Part shown: positions 43,374 to 55,300 of the stretch, piece after piece
How the letters are laid out: each line of letters begins with the position of its first letter
How positions within the stretch are numbered: position 1 is the first letter of the stretch
Assembly: GCF_030253575.1 (NCBI RefSeq)
Contig: NC_080565.1
Location: 11,310,501 to 11,374,500 of the forward strand
Direction of reading: 5' to 3'
Length of the DNA stretch: 64,000 nucleotides
Source of the DNA: Rhododendron vialii
Taxonomy: Eukaryota; Streptophyta; Magnoliopsida; Ericales; Ericaceae
Position numbers and translations under genes: made by a program
Notes under the pieces: model-generated
Database searches by the model: none
What the model was told of the DNA's origin: nothing
What the model saw: only the letters and a program-made list of their open reading frames with translations

Positions 43374-44513
43374 CATAATACAAATCAAAGCACATGAGCA
43401 TGCGACAAACCTAAGCTACAACAGAAACAAATAAACAACAACTAAGCTACGCGCATCGCCTCCTAATCGTCAATCTGTAGCCATCTCAACAAACGCTTGA
43501 CAGGAGCTTAAACGGTAAAATAAACAACCAAAATCGATCATACCTCTGGCTGGATCACGCCCATTTTTAACGGCGGCTGACACAGATCAGTTCACCATTG
43601 TGAGAAAACCAAGCCCACTAGCAAAAAACCTCACCAGCATCAAACACCGGTGACAAGAGGCCCGAACTTCAACCTGCAACACAAAACCAAGCAAACCCAC
43701 AGCATAAGCAGACAAGACCTGAGAAAGCCAATCGGATCGGATCAGACAGGGAAGGGGAGAATGGAGAGGGAAGCCAGATCCGATCGGAAAGGAAAGAATG
43801 GAGAGGGAAGAACAAAGAGAGTCCTAATCGAACGGGGAGGAGGAAGCCAGAAAAGAGGGGTCAATTGGGATAGAAAAGGACAACCAATAGGACAAGGGAA
43901 AGGGATACCAGAGGGGGGAAGAACCTTGTTGCTCGAAGGGAGGGGAATCGAGCAGTAGGAGAAGAGGGGAACATGCATGGCTGGTACGACCAGATTGTGA
44001 GCGATTCTACTAGAGCGGAGGGTTGGGCTGGGATCAGAGATAGGTGAACAGTGAACCCGAGATCAAACCCCTCGTCACAGGTGTCGACGCTGTTAGCCGG
44101 ACAGATGATGATGCCGTCAACAAGATTCGAGCCATTAGAGACGTCAATACCATCGACGTCATTGGCACCATCTTCAAACAATGCGTCAATCTTGACGGCG
44201 AACGATGATAGGGCTTAGCATTATTAGGAGAGAAAGCAAAGGAAAAAGGGAAAAAAGGAAAGAAAAACAAGGAAAAAAGAGAAGAGGAGGCTCATAAATA
44301 TGAAAAGAAAAGAGTATAAGAAGGGTTTCAACTTACATAATACAAATCAAAGCACATGAGCGTGTGGCAAACCTTAGCTACAACAGAAACAAATAAACAA
44401 CAGCTAAGATATGCCCATCACCTCCCAATCGTCAATCTGCAGCCATCTCAACAAATGCTTGACACGAGCTTAAACGATAAAAGAAACAACCAAAATTGAC
44501 CATACCGTTAACA
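43374..44513. repeat. direct-repeat pair (about 180 bp) flanking about 800 bp
   Basis: 43374-43553 and 44336-44508 are near-identical (CATAATACAAATCAAAGCAC, GCTACAACAGAAACAAATAA, CAATCTG-AGCCATCTCAAC). The DNA between is GC-richer and resembles an antisense LINE 3' region; short frames there (for example 43650-43958) have no known domain. Confidence 0.6.
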
Positions 44514-46012
44514 AGCCTTAAATCTCGTGGGTTTGAGTTTGGAGTGGAGTATTTTTGGTGGATTTGAGCTTTCGGGTTTAGGGCTTGCTTGGAACTCTTG
44601 ATTTTGGCCCTTGGACTTGAGGTAGGGATATCTTGCCTTCTCTACATGTTTTTGAGTTAATTTGGTGCCAATAAGTTGCGTTTGATTGTTTATTTTGAGC
44701 CTTGATCAAATTTGTCAAAATATGAAAAATCGCCCAAAATCTGTCATTCAATTCCAGAACTGCATTTTTGGACTCTCAGAACTGGGTCTGTTTGTTCTCT
44801 TTCGGACCTGCGTCCATTTTTTTGGGCTTTCGGAACTAACTGGGTCTGTTTGTTCTCTTTTGGAATCGCGTCCACATTTTTGGACTTCTAGAACTAACTG
44901 GGTCTGTTTGTTCCCTTTCAAAACTGCTTTTTTGGACTTCTGAAATCAATTTTGAAATTTTAGAAACATTTTAATTTTAATTGTTTGGACTCTCGATCAC
45001 TTTTAACACATTCTAAACATCTCTAAACCACCTCCAAACATGGTTATTCGTGTCCCTATGATTCAATTATTGCCCCATCCCTTTGGCTCTCGTTATTTGG
45101 AATCCTAGTTTATCTTTGAAAGGAATTGTACCGATACTTTACTTATGTGTTTGGCTAGTTATGTGGAACATTGTGACATGTTAATATGGATGATATGGAC
45201 TTGTTAAATGACACACGTGATGGAATGATTGGTTGTTCATTGGAAATTGAAAAAGAACAAATAATCAAACGATATAACGAACATTAACAGGTCCACTAAT
45301 CGGTGTGATGCTGGCAGGGAACGCACAGGGTCCCAAATACCTGAGGGATGAACGGGTCCACCAATCAGTGTGATGCTAGCAGGGGACGCACAGGGTCCCA
45401 AATACCCAGAAATCGTACTTGAAACACATGACACGTTGGAAATGAAATGCATGACACCATGTAGATGATTGAGAACTTGATATTTGCTTATTCTATCTTG
45501 CCATGGGATACTTTCGCTCTTTGGTATAACTTTATATTTACTTGAGGTGTCTTTGTTGAATTCAAGTCCTCTTGGTGCATTGATCATCGCATTAACACAT
45601 AGATTGGGTATGATTTCTCTACTGGTTGACCCGTTCATCCCTTCATCCATTTCAGGTGCGAGCCTTAGATAGTAGCATTGTGTGGTTGATGTGCATAGAG
45701 TCACAATTCTTTTGAAAGCTGACAAGAGGAGTTACTTAGCATCTTTTGTAAATTTCATTTTGAAGATGTAATGTAACTTTTTATCATTCTTTTGACTAAG
45801 GATATATGTAAACACTTAACTCTTTTCCTTAACCCACACTATGTTATTTTGGGCCGGTGTGGCATTGATGTAATACTTTGAAATCCCTAGGTTTGGAATT
45901 GTGTTTCACTGACATGGAAATGACAAACTCTTTTGGGGTATCATATGGTCTACTTTGACGACTTTATCATGGAAAACTATTTATATTCATGCTGAAAATC
46001 AAGGGCATGACA
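44514..46012. mobile_element. LTR-like fragment related to the outer solo LTR
   Basis: The last about 320 bp (45690-46012) parallel 42.85-43.16 kb: GAAAGCT-ACAAGAGGAGTTAC, TTTTGGGGTATCATATGG, AATCAAGGGCATGACA end. A roughly 63-bp tandem repeat (GTCCACCAATCAGTGTGATG...GCACAGGGTCCCAAATACC) lies at 45290-45405. The left boundary is unknown and no target duplication is identified. Confidence 0.5.
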
Positions 46013-46064
46013 ATGAGAATATCCTTGGTTTTGGTCAAATCAAAGAAACACGTAGCAAGATCAA

Positions 46065-46442
46065 GGGAAATTTATAGAAATGATTCTCCTAGTTTCACCG
46101 GAGTCTCATTTTTGTCCTTCAAATATCAATTGCAACTCTTTTGACATTTAAATTTGGTTTTTGTACCAAGTTGGTCTAATTGATAACATCTATCAGTCAA
46201 ACTGGATGGAAAAAATCAAATTGATGGCAGTTTGGACGTTGCAGTTCGTACCAAGTTGGTTCAATTCAATTGACGTCTGCTTTCAATTTGATTTTTTCCG
46301 TCTAGTTTGGCTAATAGAAGTTATCAATTGGACCAATTTGGTACGAAAACCAAACTTTAAAATCAAAAGAGTTGTAATTGATATTTGGAGGAAGAAAATG
46401 AGACTCAGATGAAATTAGGAGGACCATTTATATAAATTTCCC
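46065..46442. mobile_element. MULE-type foldback MITE, copy 2
   Basis: The 378-bp element is the same family as 18088-18466 (GGGAAATTTATA ends, CAATTGCAACTCTTTTGAC block). The 9-bp target duplication CAAGATCAA / CAAGACCAA (46056-46064 and 46443-46451) has one mismatch. Confidence 0.85.
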
Positions 46443-46488
46443 CAAGACCAATGTGTGGAGATTCCTCTCTGAGGGGGTGTCCACAGTT

Positions 46489-46507
46489 TTGGCGACTCTG
46501 CTGGGGA
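46489..46507 (+). other. Ty3/Ogre-type primer binding site
   Basis: TTGGCGACTCTGCTGGGGA, preceded by a CCACA end, matches the tRNA-Arg-type PBS used by Ogre/Tat-lineage retrotransposons. It suggests that 46443-46485 is the end of an LTR and 46508 onward is leader sequence; no gag-pol follows. Confidence 0.5.
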
Positions 46508-47187
46508 CATGAGAGCCATAAGCAAAAAATTCAACATAAAATTAATTGTTGTTTTATTCAAGGGAAAGTTCAATTCTTTGCATGTGCATCGAACGGGCAA
46601 CCGACGTTTAATTCACCTAATATCCCGGCATGTCTATTTTAAGGGTTCAAGCAAAACTCCACAATCACCAGTACCTCAGTGGTATATCAAAAAGGGAGTC
46701 ACTCAATTGTCACTTATAATGGGTTGGCAAGAGGGTCGACACTCTTTGACAACGGAGCACCCTTTGAGACCATCCAAAACCATGCATCTTTAAAGACCAT
46801 AAGTACCAAATCTACTCGTAAACACATGACATAGGTGAAAAATCCCTACCTCTAACCTCAAAGAGCCAAACTCCAAGATCAAGCAAGCCTTAGAATCCCA
46901 AATTTGATTGCAACCAAAAACACCTCCACCAAACTTGAATGAGCGAATCTCAAGGTCTAGAATGTGAGTATATGGTGGAGAGGAAGTACATCTTTGTGGT
47001 GTGGGTTTGAGATGTTTGCTGAGAATACAAGTGAGAGTGAGAGTGAGAGAGTATGAGAGAGAGCGTCCAAGATGAGAGAGGGACGTGGGTGTTAGGTGGG
47101 GAAAAGGGGAAAGTGTAATACTTCCTCCTGATGGACCATTTTCATCACTTTTATAGGACCAAATACACATTGCACCCTAAACTAATA
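46508..47187. other. retroelement leader-like and intergenic DNA
   Basis: It follows the PBS-like site. A GAGAGTGAGAG-rich stretch lies near 47027-47062. No gene is recognised. Confidence 0.4.
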
Positions 47188-47458
47188 CTCCCTCCGTCCC
47201 TTATTTATAGTCCGGTATTCCATTTTGGGCTGTCTCTTAATAAGTGTCCATTTTGTAAAGTTAGTGGGTAAAAGTTGGTGAATTGTCTATTTTGTCCCTA
47301 AAAGTAGATTCCATTTTAAAAAGTAAGTGAGTAAAAGTGTAATGATGATGGGTAAGTAAGAAAAGTAGAGGAAAAAGTTGATGTGAAAGGTATAATGATG
47401 ATGTCTTTTTAATAAGTTGGAATTACGAAGCAGGACACTTAAAAAGGGACGGAAGGAG
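47188..47458. mobile_element. Stowaway (Tc1/Mariner) MITE, copy A
   Basis: The 271-bp element has termini CTCCCTCCGTCCC and GGGACGGAAGGAG, with TA duplications at 47186-47187 and 47459-47460. Copy B at 47991-48260 is in the same orientation. Confidence 0.9.
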
Positions 47459-47460
47459 TA

Positions 47461-47988
47461 ATACATTATACTCATTCCCACAATTTCCATACAATTTTAC
47501 TAAAACCCCAAATGCATTTCCACAATATTGTTACACATTTAAATGCCTCAAACACATTTCGAACATTAAAATTTAACAAAATTTATTATGGGTCTCTACA
47601 CAAACTACCACATACTGAGGCTGAAGGACTTGTTCTATTGGAACTAGTAGCTATTTTAGACAAGATATTGGTGAATAAAGAGTTATGCTCATACTATGGT
47701 CTTGGTGAAGTGGTTCAATGCCATTTTTGAGATGCAACTAGAGAATCTTGATTTGACTTGTCGAATCCCTTTCCTCGTTTACCACCTTGCGGACAATGTC
47801 TCTTTTATAGGGTGGGGAATGATGGGAAGAAACCCTAAAGGGTCATATTCTTCTAATAAGAGGACTTTAGTGTAATATGTCAAATCTCTTTTATGGGGGT
47901 GGGGAATGATAGGAAGAAGCCCTAAAGGGCCATATTCTTGTAATCAGAGGACTTTAGTGTAATATGTCAATCTCTGTTAATTATATTG
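47461..47988. other. AT-rich DNA with a short direct duplication
   Basis: A phrase of about 70 bp (GGGTGGGGAATGATGGGAAGA through GGACTTTAGTGTAATATGTC) is repeated in tandem at about 47810-47970. No gene is seen. Confidence 0.5.
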
Positions 47989-47990
47989 TA

Positions 47991-48260
47991 CTCCCTCCGT
48001 CCCTTTTTTAGAGTCCATTATTCCATTTTGGGCTGTCCCTTAATAAGTGTCCATTTTGTAAAGTTAGTGGATAAAAGTTGATGCATTGTCTATTTTACCC
48101 CTAAAAATAGATTTTTTTTGAAAAGTAAGTGAGTAAAAATGTAATGATGATGGGTAAGTAGGAAAAGTGAAGGAAAAAGTTGATGTGAAAGGTATAATGA
48201 TGATATCTTTTTAATAAGTTAAAATTACGAAGCAGGACACTTAAAAAAGAACGGAGAGAG
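47991..48260. mobile_element. Stowaway (Tc1/Mariner) MITE, copy B
   Basis: The 270-bp element has left terminus CTCCCTCCGTCCC and diverged right terminus GAACGGAGAGAG, with TA at 47989-47990 and 48261-48262. Confidence 0.88.
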
Positions 48261-48262
48261 TA

Positions 48263-49384
48263 ACTGATTCTATTTACACATGCATGTATGGAGTTTAAAT
48301 TCTAGAGTAATTCTACCTCCACACCCATATATACACCCACAAATGTGTGAGCCCCACACATACTACAATGTGCAATGTAAGTGGAGCCCACACACGTGTG
48401 TAGATGTTTATTTGGATGTGATCATAGAATAATTGTTAAATTTTATCCACTAGTGGTGGAAATAATGGGGTTTTTGCCACCGCTATTGTGAGCCTCACCG
48501 TGCATTTATTGCAATAATCTGAATTGTTCATCTTGTTAGGCTCGCAGAATAGCAAATCTAAGCGAAAAATCAGCTTGATCTCTCGATCACAAATTTATAT
48601 ACAACAGCCCTTCGCATGACTTGTAGCCAAAATGCCTTGAAAATAAATCCTTCGATATTAGCTGAAGGTCAAGATTAGTGTTTTTTTTCCCACTCACAAG
48701 CTTTTCCATCTTGGAAGGGACCCTGCAATCGTTTTTTGGTTAGTAATAATGTCGCAATTATCTAGTAGGAGTAGAATTTGATGGTGTGTCTAATATATGT
48801 TGTTATTTCCATGCCCCATACTGAATCAAACGAGACTTATTAAACCAAAGAAGCTTTCAACCAACACCCAGGGACACATCTTTCAAATATCAGAACTTAA
48901 ATCCCGGACGAACTATATGAACAGTCGCAGGCATAATTCTCTATTTTATTGCAAATTTCAACGAAAGACATGACAATATGACCACCAATACTTACCATCC
49001 ATCCAATACACAAGGCATACAGTTGCTCCACTGGTAATTATGACATACATGGATACAAAAAGATGCTGGGAGCTTCAGATAAAAGGGAATTCAACAATAC
49101 CTCGCCTTACTTTTTTCTTGTGGCTTCGCAGTACCACCCAAAGTCCGTTGAATATATTGTGCAACACAAATAATCGGTAATATCATTTCAATATGCAGGG
49201 TATACAGTTGCTCCAGTTATAATGATTAAGTACAATGATACGTACCATGTTTAGGAGCTCCAGATAATTATTATGTACACGGATACATAACATGTTCATA
49301 ATTTCAGATGAAAGGCAAGCTTTCAACGAATCGTTGTAATTTTCCTGCGTACAACCACATCAAAGATGGCTTCTAACAAGGGAA
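48263..49384. other. 3' flank of the AAE gene with MITE scraps
   Basis: A CACACACG-rich small hairpin scrap lies near 48322-48420 and half of the GGTGGAAA foldback family near 48450-48560. From about 48640 to 49384 the sequence is AT-rich and presumably includes the AAE 3' UTR. Confidence 0.45.
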
Positions 49385-52300
49385 TCATTTGTATAGATTC
49401 TCTATTTGCAATTTGTATCGAGCAACAACTTTGTCCCTCCGAATTTTCATAGTCGGAGTCACTAAACCATTATCAATCTGCACATGAAAGGGATTTGTTG
49501 AATGAAACTAGATCAGAAAGATCAATGAATGTGTATCAAAGTGTGAGAAATTTACTGTAAAAGGTTCATCAATGACAAGGATTGGACCAATATGAAATGA
49601 GCATTGAGAAGTCCTGCATGAAAGAAAATAATTAGTAGGGCATAAAACTGGAAAGGAAAAAAAAAAAAAGTCATTTGCAAGTGATAACCTTGTTAACTCA
49701 GACAACAGTGCGTCCAACATTATTATAAATGGATAAAAAACAACTATATCAAATAAGAAATTAGGCATTATGATCATTTCCACACACAATAACATCTAAA
49801 GAAAACTACTTGTAGTGTCATCAATATTTGGTGGGAGGAGTGGATGGTTACCAATCTCAAACTTAACATCATGTTTAAGTGCAATTATGTTCACCCTCTT
49901 TAAAAGTGAACGAACTTTACCTACCACTCTAAATGGAAATCTATTGTTATTTTAGTGCCCCTGGAACCCATTAAGACTATTGGACCTCAAAAAAGTGAAC
50001 AAATAGAGTAATTCACAACTTTTAAAGCCATTAAAAGATAGGGTTCATTGGCGGAGAGGAAAATCAATTTTAAAGATGCTCAAAAAAGCAAGATTTGTTT
50101 AATTCCTCTCTTTCCATGTGGTCACACCCCAGCTATATTTGTATATTATATTAGACTACGTTTTCATGGACATCCAACTACTTAGTTACATTGGGCCATG
50201 GAGCCCACCTACAACAAATTAGGCCGGGGCAAAATCGATAAGAAGAGTAATAGAAAATCTAGCGAAGAGGAATATTAGAGAGCAGGTAAGAGCAAAAATC
50301 AGTTCCAACCGATAGTCAAATATTCAACATCAGCCATTTTGGGGTTGATTATATGCAAACCTTTTCTCTTGTGGCTCGTCTTAACTCACTTTTGATACTT
50401 CTGTATCATGATTATACCCTAGTCATTCATGGCCTTTGCATTAGTTTCATACCAAAACTACTTCACTTCATGGTCTTCTTCAAAACAAATGAACCAGACA
50501 CCAGGAAATGTTGTTTTCGCCGTTGAACATCTGGTATGTCGTTTGCGTACCGTTTTGTGTGGTTTGAAATAGTCTTCTCATAAAAAATTTGATATATTCA
50601 GCAAAATAACAGGTGAATGTGGCTTTTGGCATTCTACTTTTAACCATTTTGTTTTTGGTTTTCTGGCACTATCATATTGATTGTTTACATTGATGATGTA
50701 ATTATCTTTGGTAATCATTCTATTGGTATTGTTGATTTGAGTCAGCATCCAAAAGGAATGATCTCATACTAACTTAGGTAATAATCGCTTAGGATTGAGG
50801 TTGCCTACTCATGTATGGGCTTTTCTTTATTCTCAACCAATTGTCTTTGAGTATATTGAGCTTGATTGTCGCTTTTGTAGTTATTGGTGAGAAAAAATAT
50901 TGTCACGCCATACAAATTGTACACGTTTGATATCTATAACCCAGCTTGAAAGGGAGTGTTAGAGTATTTATTTGTTTTATTTTGTCTAACAAACTTGTTA
51001 AGGTATTTCTATGTTTTTATAGCTTTACGGCACAATGTCAAACCATGGGCGGTGAAAGGGGCTTATTATGTGCCTAAAACCTATTTCTGTCACTCTTCAT
51101 CTCTTTACTTTTTCTTCCCTTTCCATACAAGCACTAGTTTCACCTTTAAAATTCATCTATTTCCAAGGGCTCATAGTAGAGTTAGGTGACATTCATCCTG
51201 TTTAGTCTATGACTCTATATATAAGTCACGTGGGCCAATTGTAGTTAGTTTTCTTTAATTCGTGAGCATAGAAATAGAAAGAAAAGGACAAGTATTTACT
51301 ATGTAGTTTTGGCGTTGGCATTTTTTTTTGGCTCCGTAGAAAAGAGTTGGAGGGGCAACCAGTATGTGGCAAGCTTCCTTGACCTTCAGCAAAGGAGCCT
51401 CTATTCGCTACGGAGCCGAATTCTTAAGTGCAAAAGCTCATATGGAAATAAGATGTGATCACTGACTTGTCAAAGATTGAAAGAAATAAGTTGTACCATT
51501 TCCTTAGCTCTTCAAGTAATAGAGCAGTCATATTTTCTTTGCTAAGTTCAGAGGTATCTGCACCTATTATTGACATCTTTCCGGTAGCTAAAATCTCATC
51601 CTTGTTTGGAACAATTATAGCTCCAAGACGACGTTGATCCTGCACATGATTATTGTATTACCACCAAAGAGAAGAGAAGATATGCACAACCTCAAGAGTG
51701 GGCATAGTGAAGGGGAAAATGGAGCTAAAAGACAATTCACAAAAAAAAAAAAATTATAAAATTTTACCTGCCCAATAACTACAATCTGCTGAATTAAACT
51801 ACTTCTCATGGCAGCTTCCTCAAGCTCTGATGGCTCAACATTTTCACCTTTTGTTTTTCCAACAAAAATAGACTAGTTAATTGAAAAACGCTTGATTGGC
51901 AAACAGTTTTGAAGGAGCCTGACTATAGTTGCTGTAAAATTGAGAGATGTAGAAATTTAGGGTTATATTTCTCTCTTCATAAACTGAATACAACGTAAGT
52001 ATTTATACAACACATTAGACTAATTATACTATGGTCCTAGAGAATGAACTAGTTACATAATAGAACAATTAATAAACTAATTACAAATAACCCATAATAA
52101 TCTAACACTCCCCCTCAAGTTGGCGCGAAGATATCAATCAAGCCTAACTTGAACACAATGGGGTGGAAACTCTTGCGACCAAGTCCTTTTGTGAATATAT
52201 CAGCTAATTGATCTTTGGATCTCACAAAAGGCATGCATATCAACCCCTTGCTCAGCTTCTCCTTGATGAAGTGTCTGTCAATCTCTATGTGCTTCGTTCT

Positions 52301-55300
52301 ATCATGTTGAACAGGATTATGAAGAATGACTATGGCAGCTTTGTTGTCACAGTAGAGTTTCATAGGACCATTATTAGAAATTCTCAAATCACGTAGCATT
52401 GTTTGGAGCCATAAGAGCTCACAAACTCCATGCACCATAGCTCTATACTCAGCTTCTGCACTAGACCTGGCAACCACTGATTGCTTCTTACTTCGCCAAG
52501 TAATCAAATTTCCCCCAAGGAAAGTACAGTAGCCAGAAGTAGAACGTCTATCATCCACGGAACCAGCCCAGTCGGCATCAGTAAATGCCTCCAATCGTAG
52601 GTGACCATGATTAGTAAACAGAATTCCTCTCACTGGAGCAGCCTTGAGATACCTCAAGATACGGTAAACTGCATCCAGATGTGAAGTACGAGGATCATGC
52701 ATAAATTGGCTAACAACCCCTACTACATAAGTAACATCTGGTCGGGTGTGCGCTAAGTATATCAGTCGACCCACAAGTCGCTGATATCTCTCCTTATCAG
52801 TGCGCTCCCCCACATCTCCACTAAGATGATGATTCGCCTCAATAGGAGAATCTGCAGGTCTACAACCCAACATACCTGTTTCTTCCAAAAGATCAAGTAT
52901 ATACTTCCGTTGAGAGATAAAAATACCTTTATTAGACCTTGCCACTTCCATTCCAAGAAAATATCTTAGTGGTCCCAAATCCTTAATCTCAAATTCTTGA
53001 GCGAGACTGGACTTGAGATTAACAAACTCATCCACATCATTGCCTGTCATTATCATATCATCAACATAAACAATAAGGACAACGATCTTACCAGCACCTC
53101 CTTTGATGAACATAGTATGATCTGCATGGCTCTGTTTGTAACCAAACTTCAACATAGCTTTTGAAAACCTGTCAAACCATGCTCGAGGTGATTGCTTCAA
53201 CCCATAAAGAGCCTTTTTCAATCTACACACCTTTCCCTTAGTCTCTGAGGAAGAAAACCCCGGTGGTATATCCATATACACCTCCTCCTCTAACTCACCA
53301 TGAAGGAATGCATTTTTTACGTCAAATTGGTGAAGAGGCCGATTCAAATTGGCAGCACACGAAATCAAAGCCCGCACAGTGTTCATCTTCGCTACTGGAG
53401 CAAACGTTTCCTCGTAGTCAATGCCATAGGTTTGAGTAAAACCCCTGGCTACCAGTCTTGCCTTGTATCTCTCAACTGTACCGTCAGCATTCTGTTTAAC
53501 AGTGAAAACCCACTTACATCCCACTGATCTCTTTCCTCTTGGAAGTGATACCAACTCCCAAGTGCCATTCTTTTTCAAAGTTGTCATCTCCTCTACCATA
53601 GCTCCTTTCCACTCATATATCATGAACGCATCCTGCCAATTCTGTGGAATAGATATAGAAGAAAGAGACGAAACAAAGACATGGTATGAAGGAGATAAAC
53701 GATCATAAGAGACATACTGAGAAATGGGATGTTGAGTACATGACCTAACACCTTTCCGAAGAGCAACAGGAAGATTATCAGAATCAATAATAGGAGGTTC
53801 AATGGGAAAAGATTCATTACCAGATGAGTCAACTGAGGAGTTCGGAACTGAAGCAGGGGATGGTGATTGACAAGGTGGCAGTACACATGAAGATTGGCCT
53901 TTCTTTCCTTTCTTTTGATACGTTGCCAAGGTAGTAGGCCATTCACTGGGTCTGATACGCTTATTCACATCCACTCGTCCACCAATGTCCTGTTTTGCAC
54001 TATCAACAGACACTGGTTCCACTCTAGACTTCTCTTTCTCCCCCTCACTATAAAAAGGTAGTGACCATGACCCTTGAGTCTGAGATGTAAACACTTCTTC
54101 CTCCCTCATCTCTTCCTGACTAACATGTTGCTCCCCCTGAAGAGATGGAGTGGAGGGAGAGTAAAAAAACTCGGTTTCCCAAAATATGACATCCATAGAG
54201 ACAAAAAACTTCCTAGAGTGAGGATCATAACATTTATAGCCCTTCTGGGTGGGAGAGTACCCAACAAAAACACACTTATAAGCTTTATGACCCAACTTGC
54301 CACCAGCAGGGTGAGAAACAAGAACAAAACACACACAACCAAAAACTCTCGGAGAAAGAGTCAGGACACGAGAATTGTTAGGAAGACACTCAATAGGAGT
54401 CTTGAAGTGGAGAACATTAGATGGCATACGGTTAATAAGATAAGTTGCAGTCAAAATCGCTTTCCCGCATAAATATTTGGGAACATTCATGGTGAACAAA
54501 AGAGAGCGAGCAACTTCAGCAAGATGACGATTTTTGCGTTCAGCAACTCCATTTTGTTGTGGAGTGTCAACACAAGTCGTTTGAAAAAGAATACCATTGT
54601 CATCTAGAAAAGCCCTAAAATTCTTATCGATATACTCAGTGCCATTGTCACTACGAAGAATTTTGATATTTGTGTCAAATTGAGTGCACACCATCGCATG
54701 AAAAGATTTAAAACAAGAAAATACTTCACTTTTGGACCTAAGTAAATACACCCAAATCACACGAGAATAACAGTCAATAAAAGTGACAAACCATCGAAAA
54801 CCTTTAAGAGAGGTAACAGGAGAAGGACCCCAAACATCAGAATGAATAACCATAAAAGGGGAGTCACTCCGTTTATTAATAGGTGCATAAAATGAACGTT
54901 TATGTTTTCCAAGCTCACAGGCTTCACAAAAAAACTGACTCCTAGAACAATGCTTAATTAAAGTAGGAAAAAGTTTTTCTAAAATCCCAAAAGATGGATG
55001 ACCCAATCTACGGTGCCACTGATGTAACATAGAGAGAGCTAAACTCGTATCTGCTTGTAGAGCAAGACCACATGACAGGGGTGGACGAGGTGCAGACTCC
55101 AAAAAATAAATGTCACCCTGTGCTTTACCACTGCCAATCACTTTGCCCGTGTCCAGTTCCTGAAAAACACAATAAGTAGGAAAAAAGGTCACTGAACAAT
55201 TTGCAGAACGAGTAAGACTACTAACGGACAGAAGGTTAGTGGCAAAGTTTGGAAGATGGAGAACTGAAGAGAGGGAAATAAAGGGAGAATAGCGAACGGA

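Noticed and set aside
43650..43978. Arg/Gly-rich ORFs on both strands
   Set aside because: Purine-rich low-complexity DNA gives open frames in both directions; no conserved domain or splice structure.
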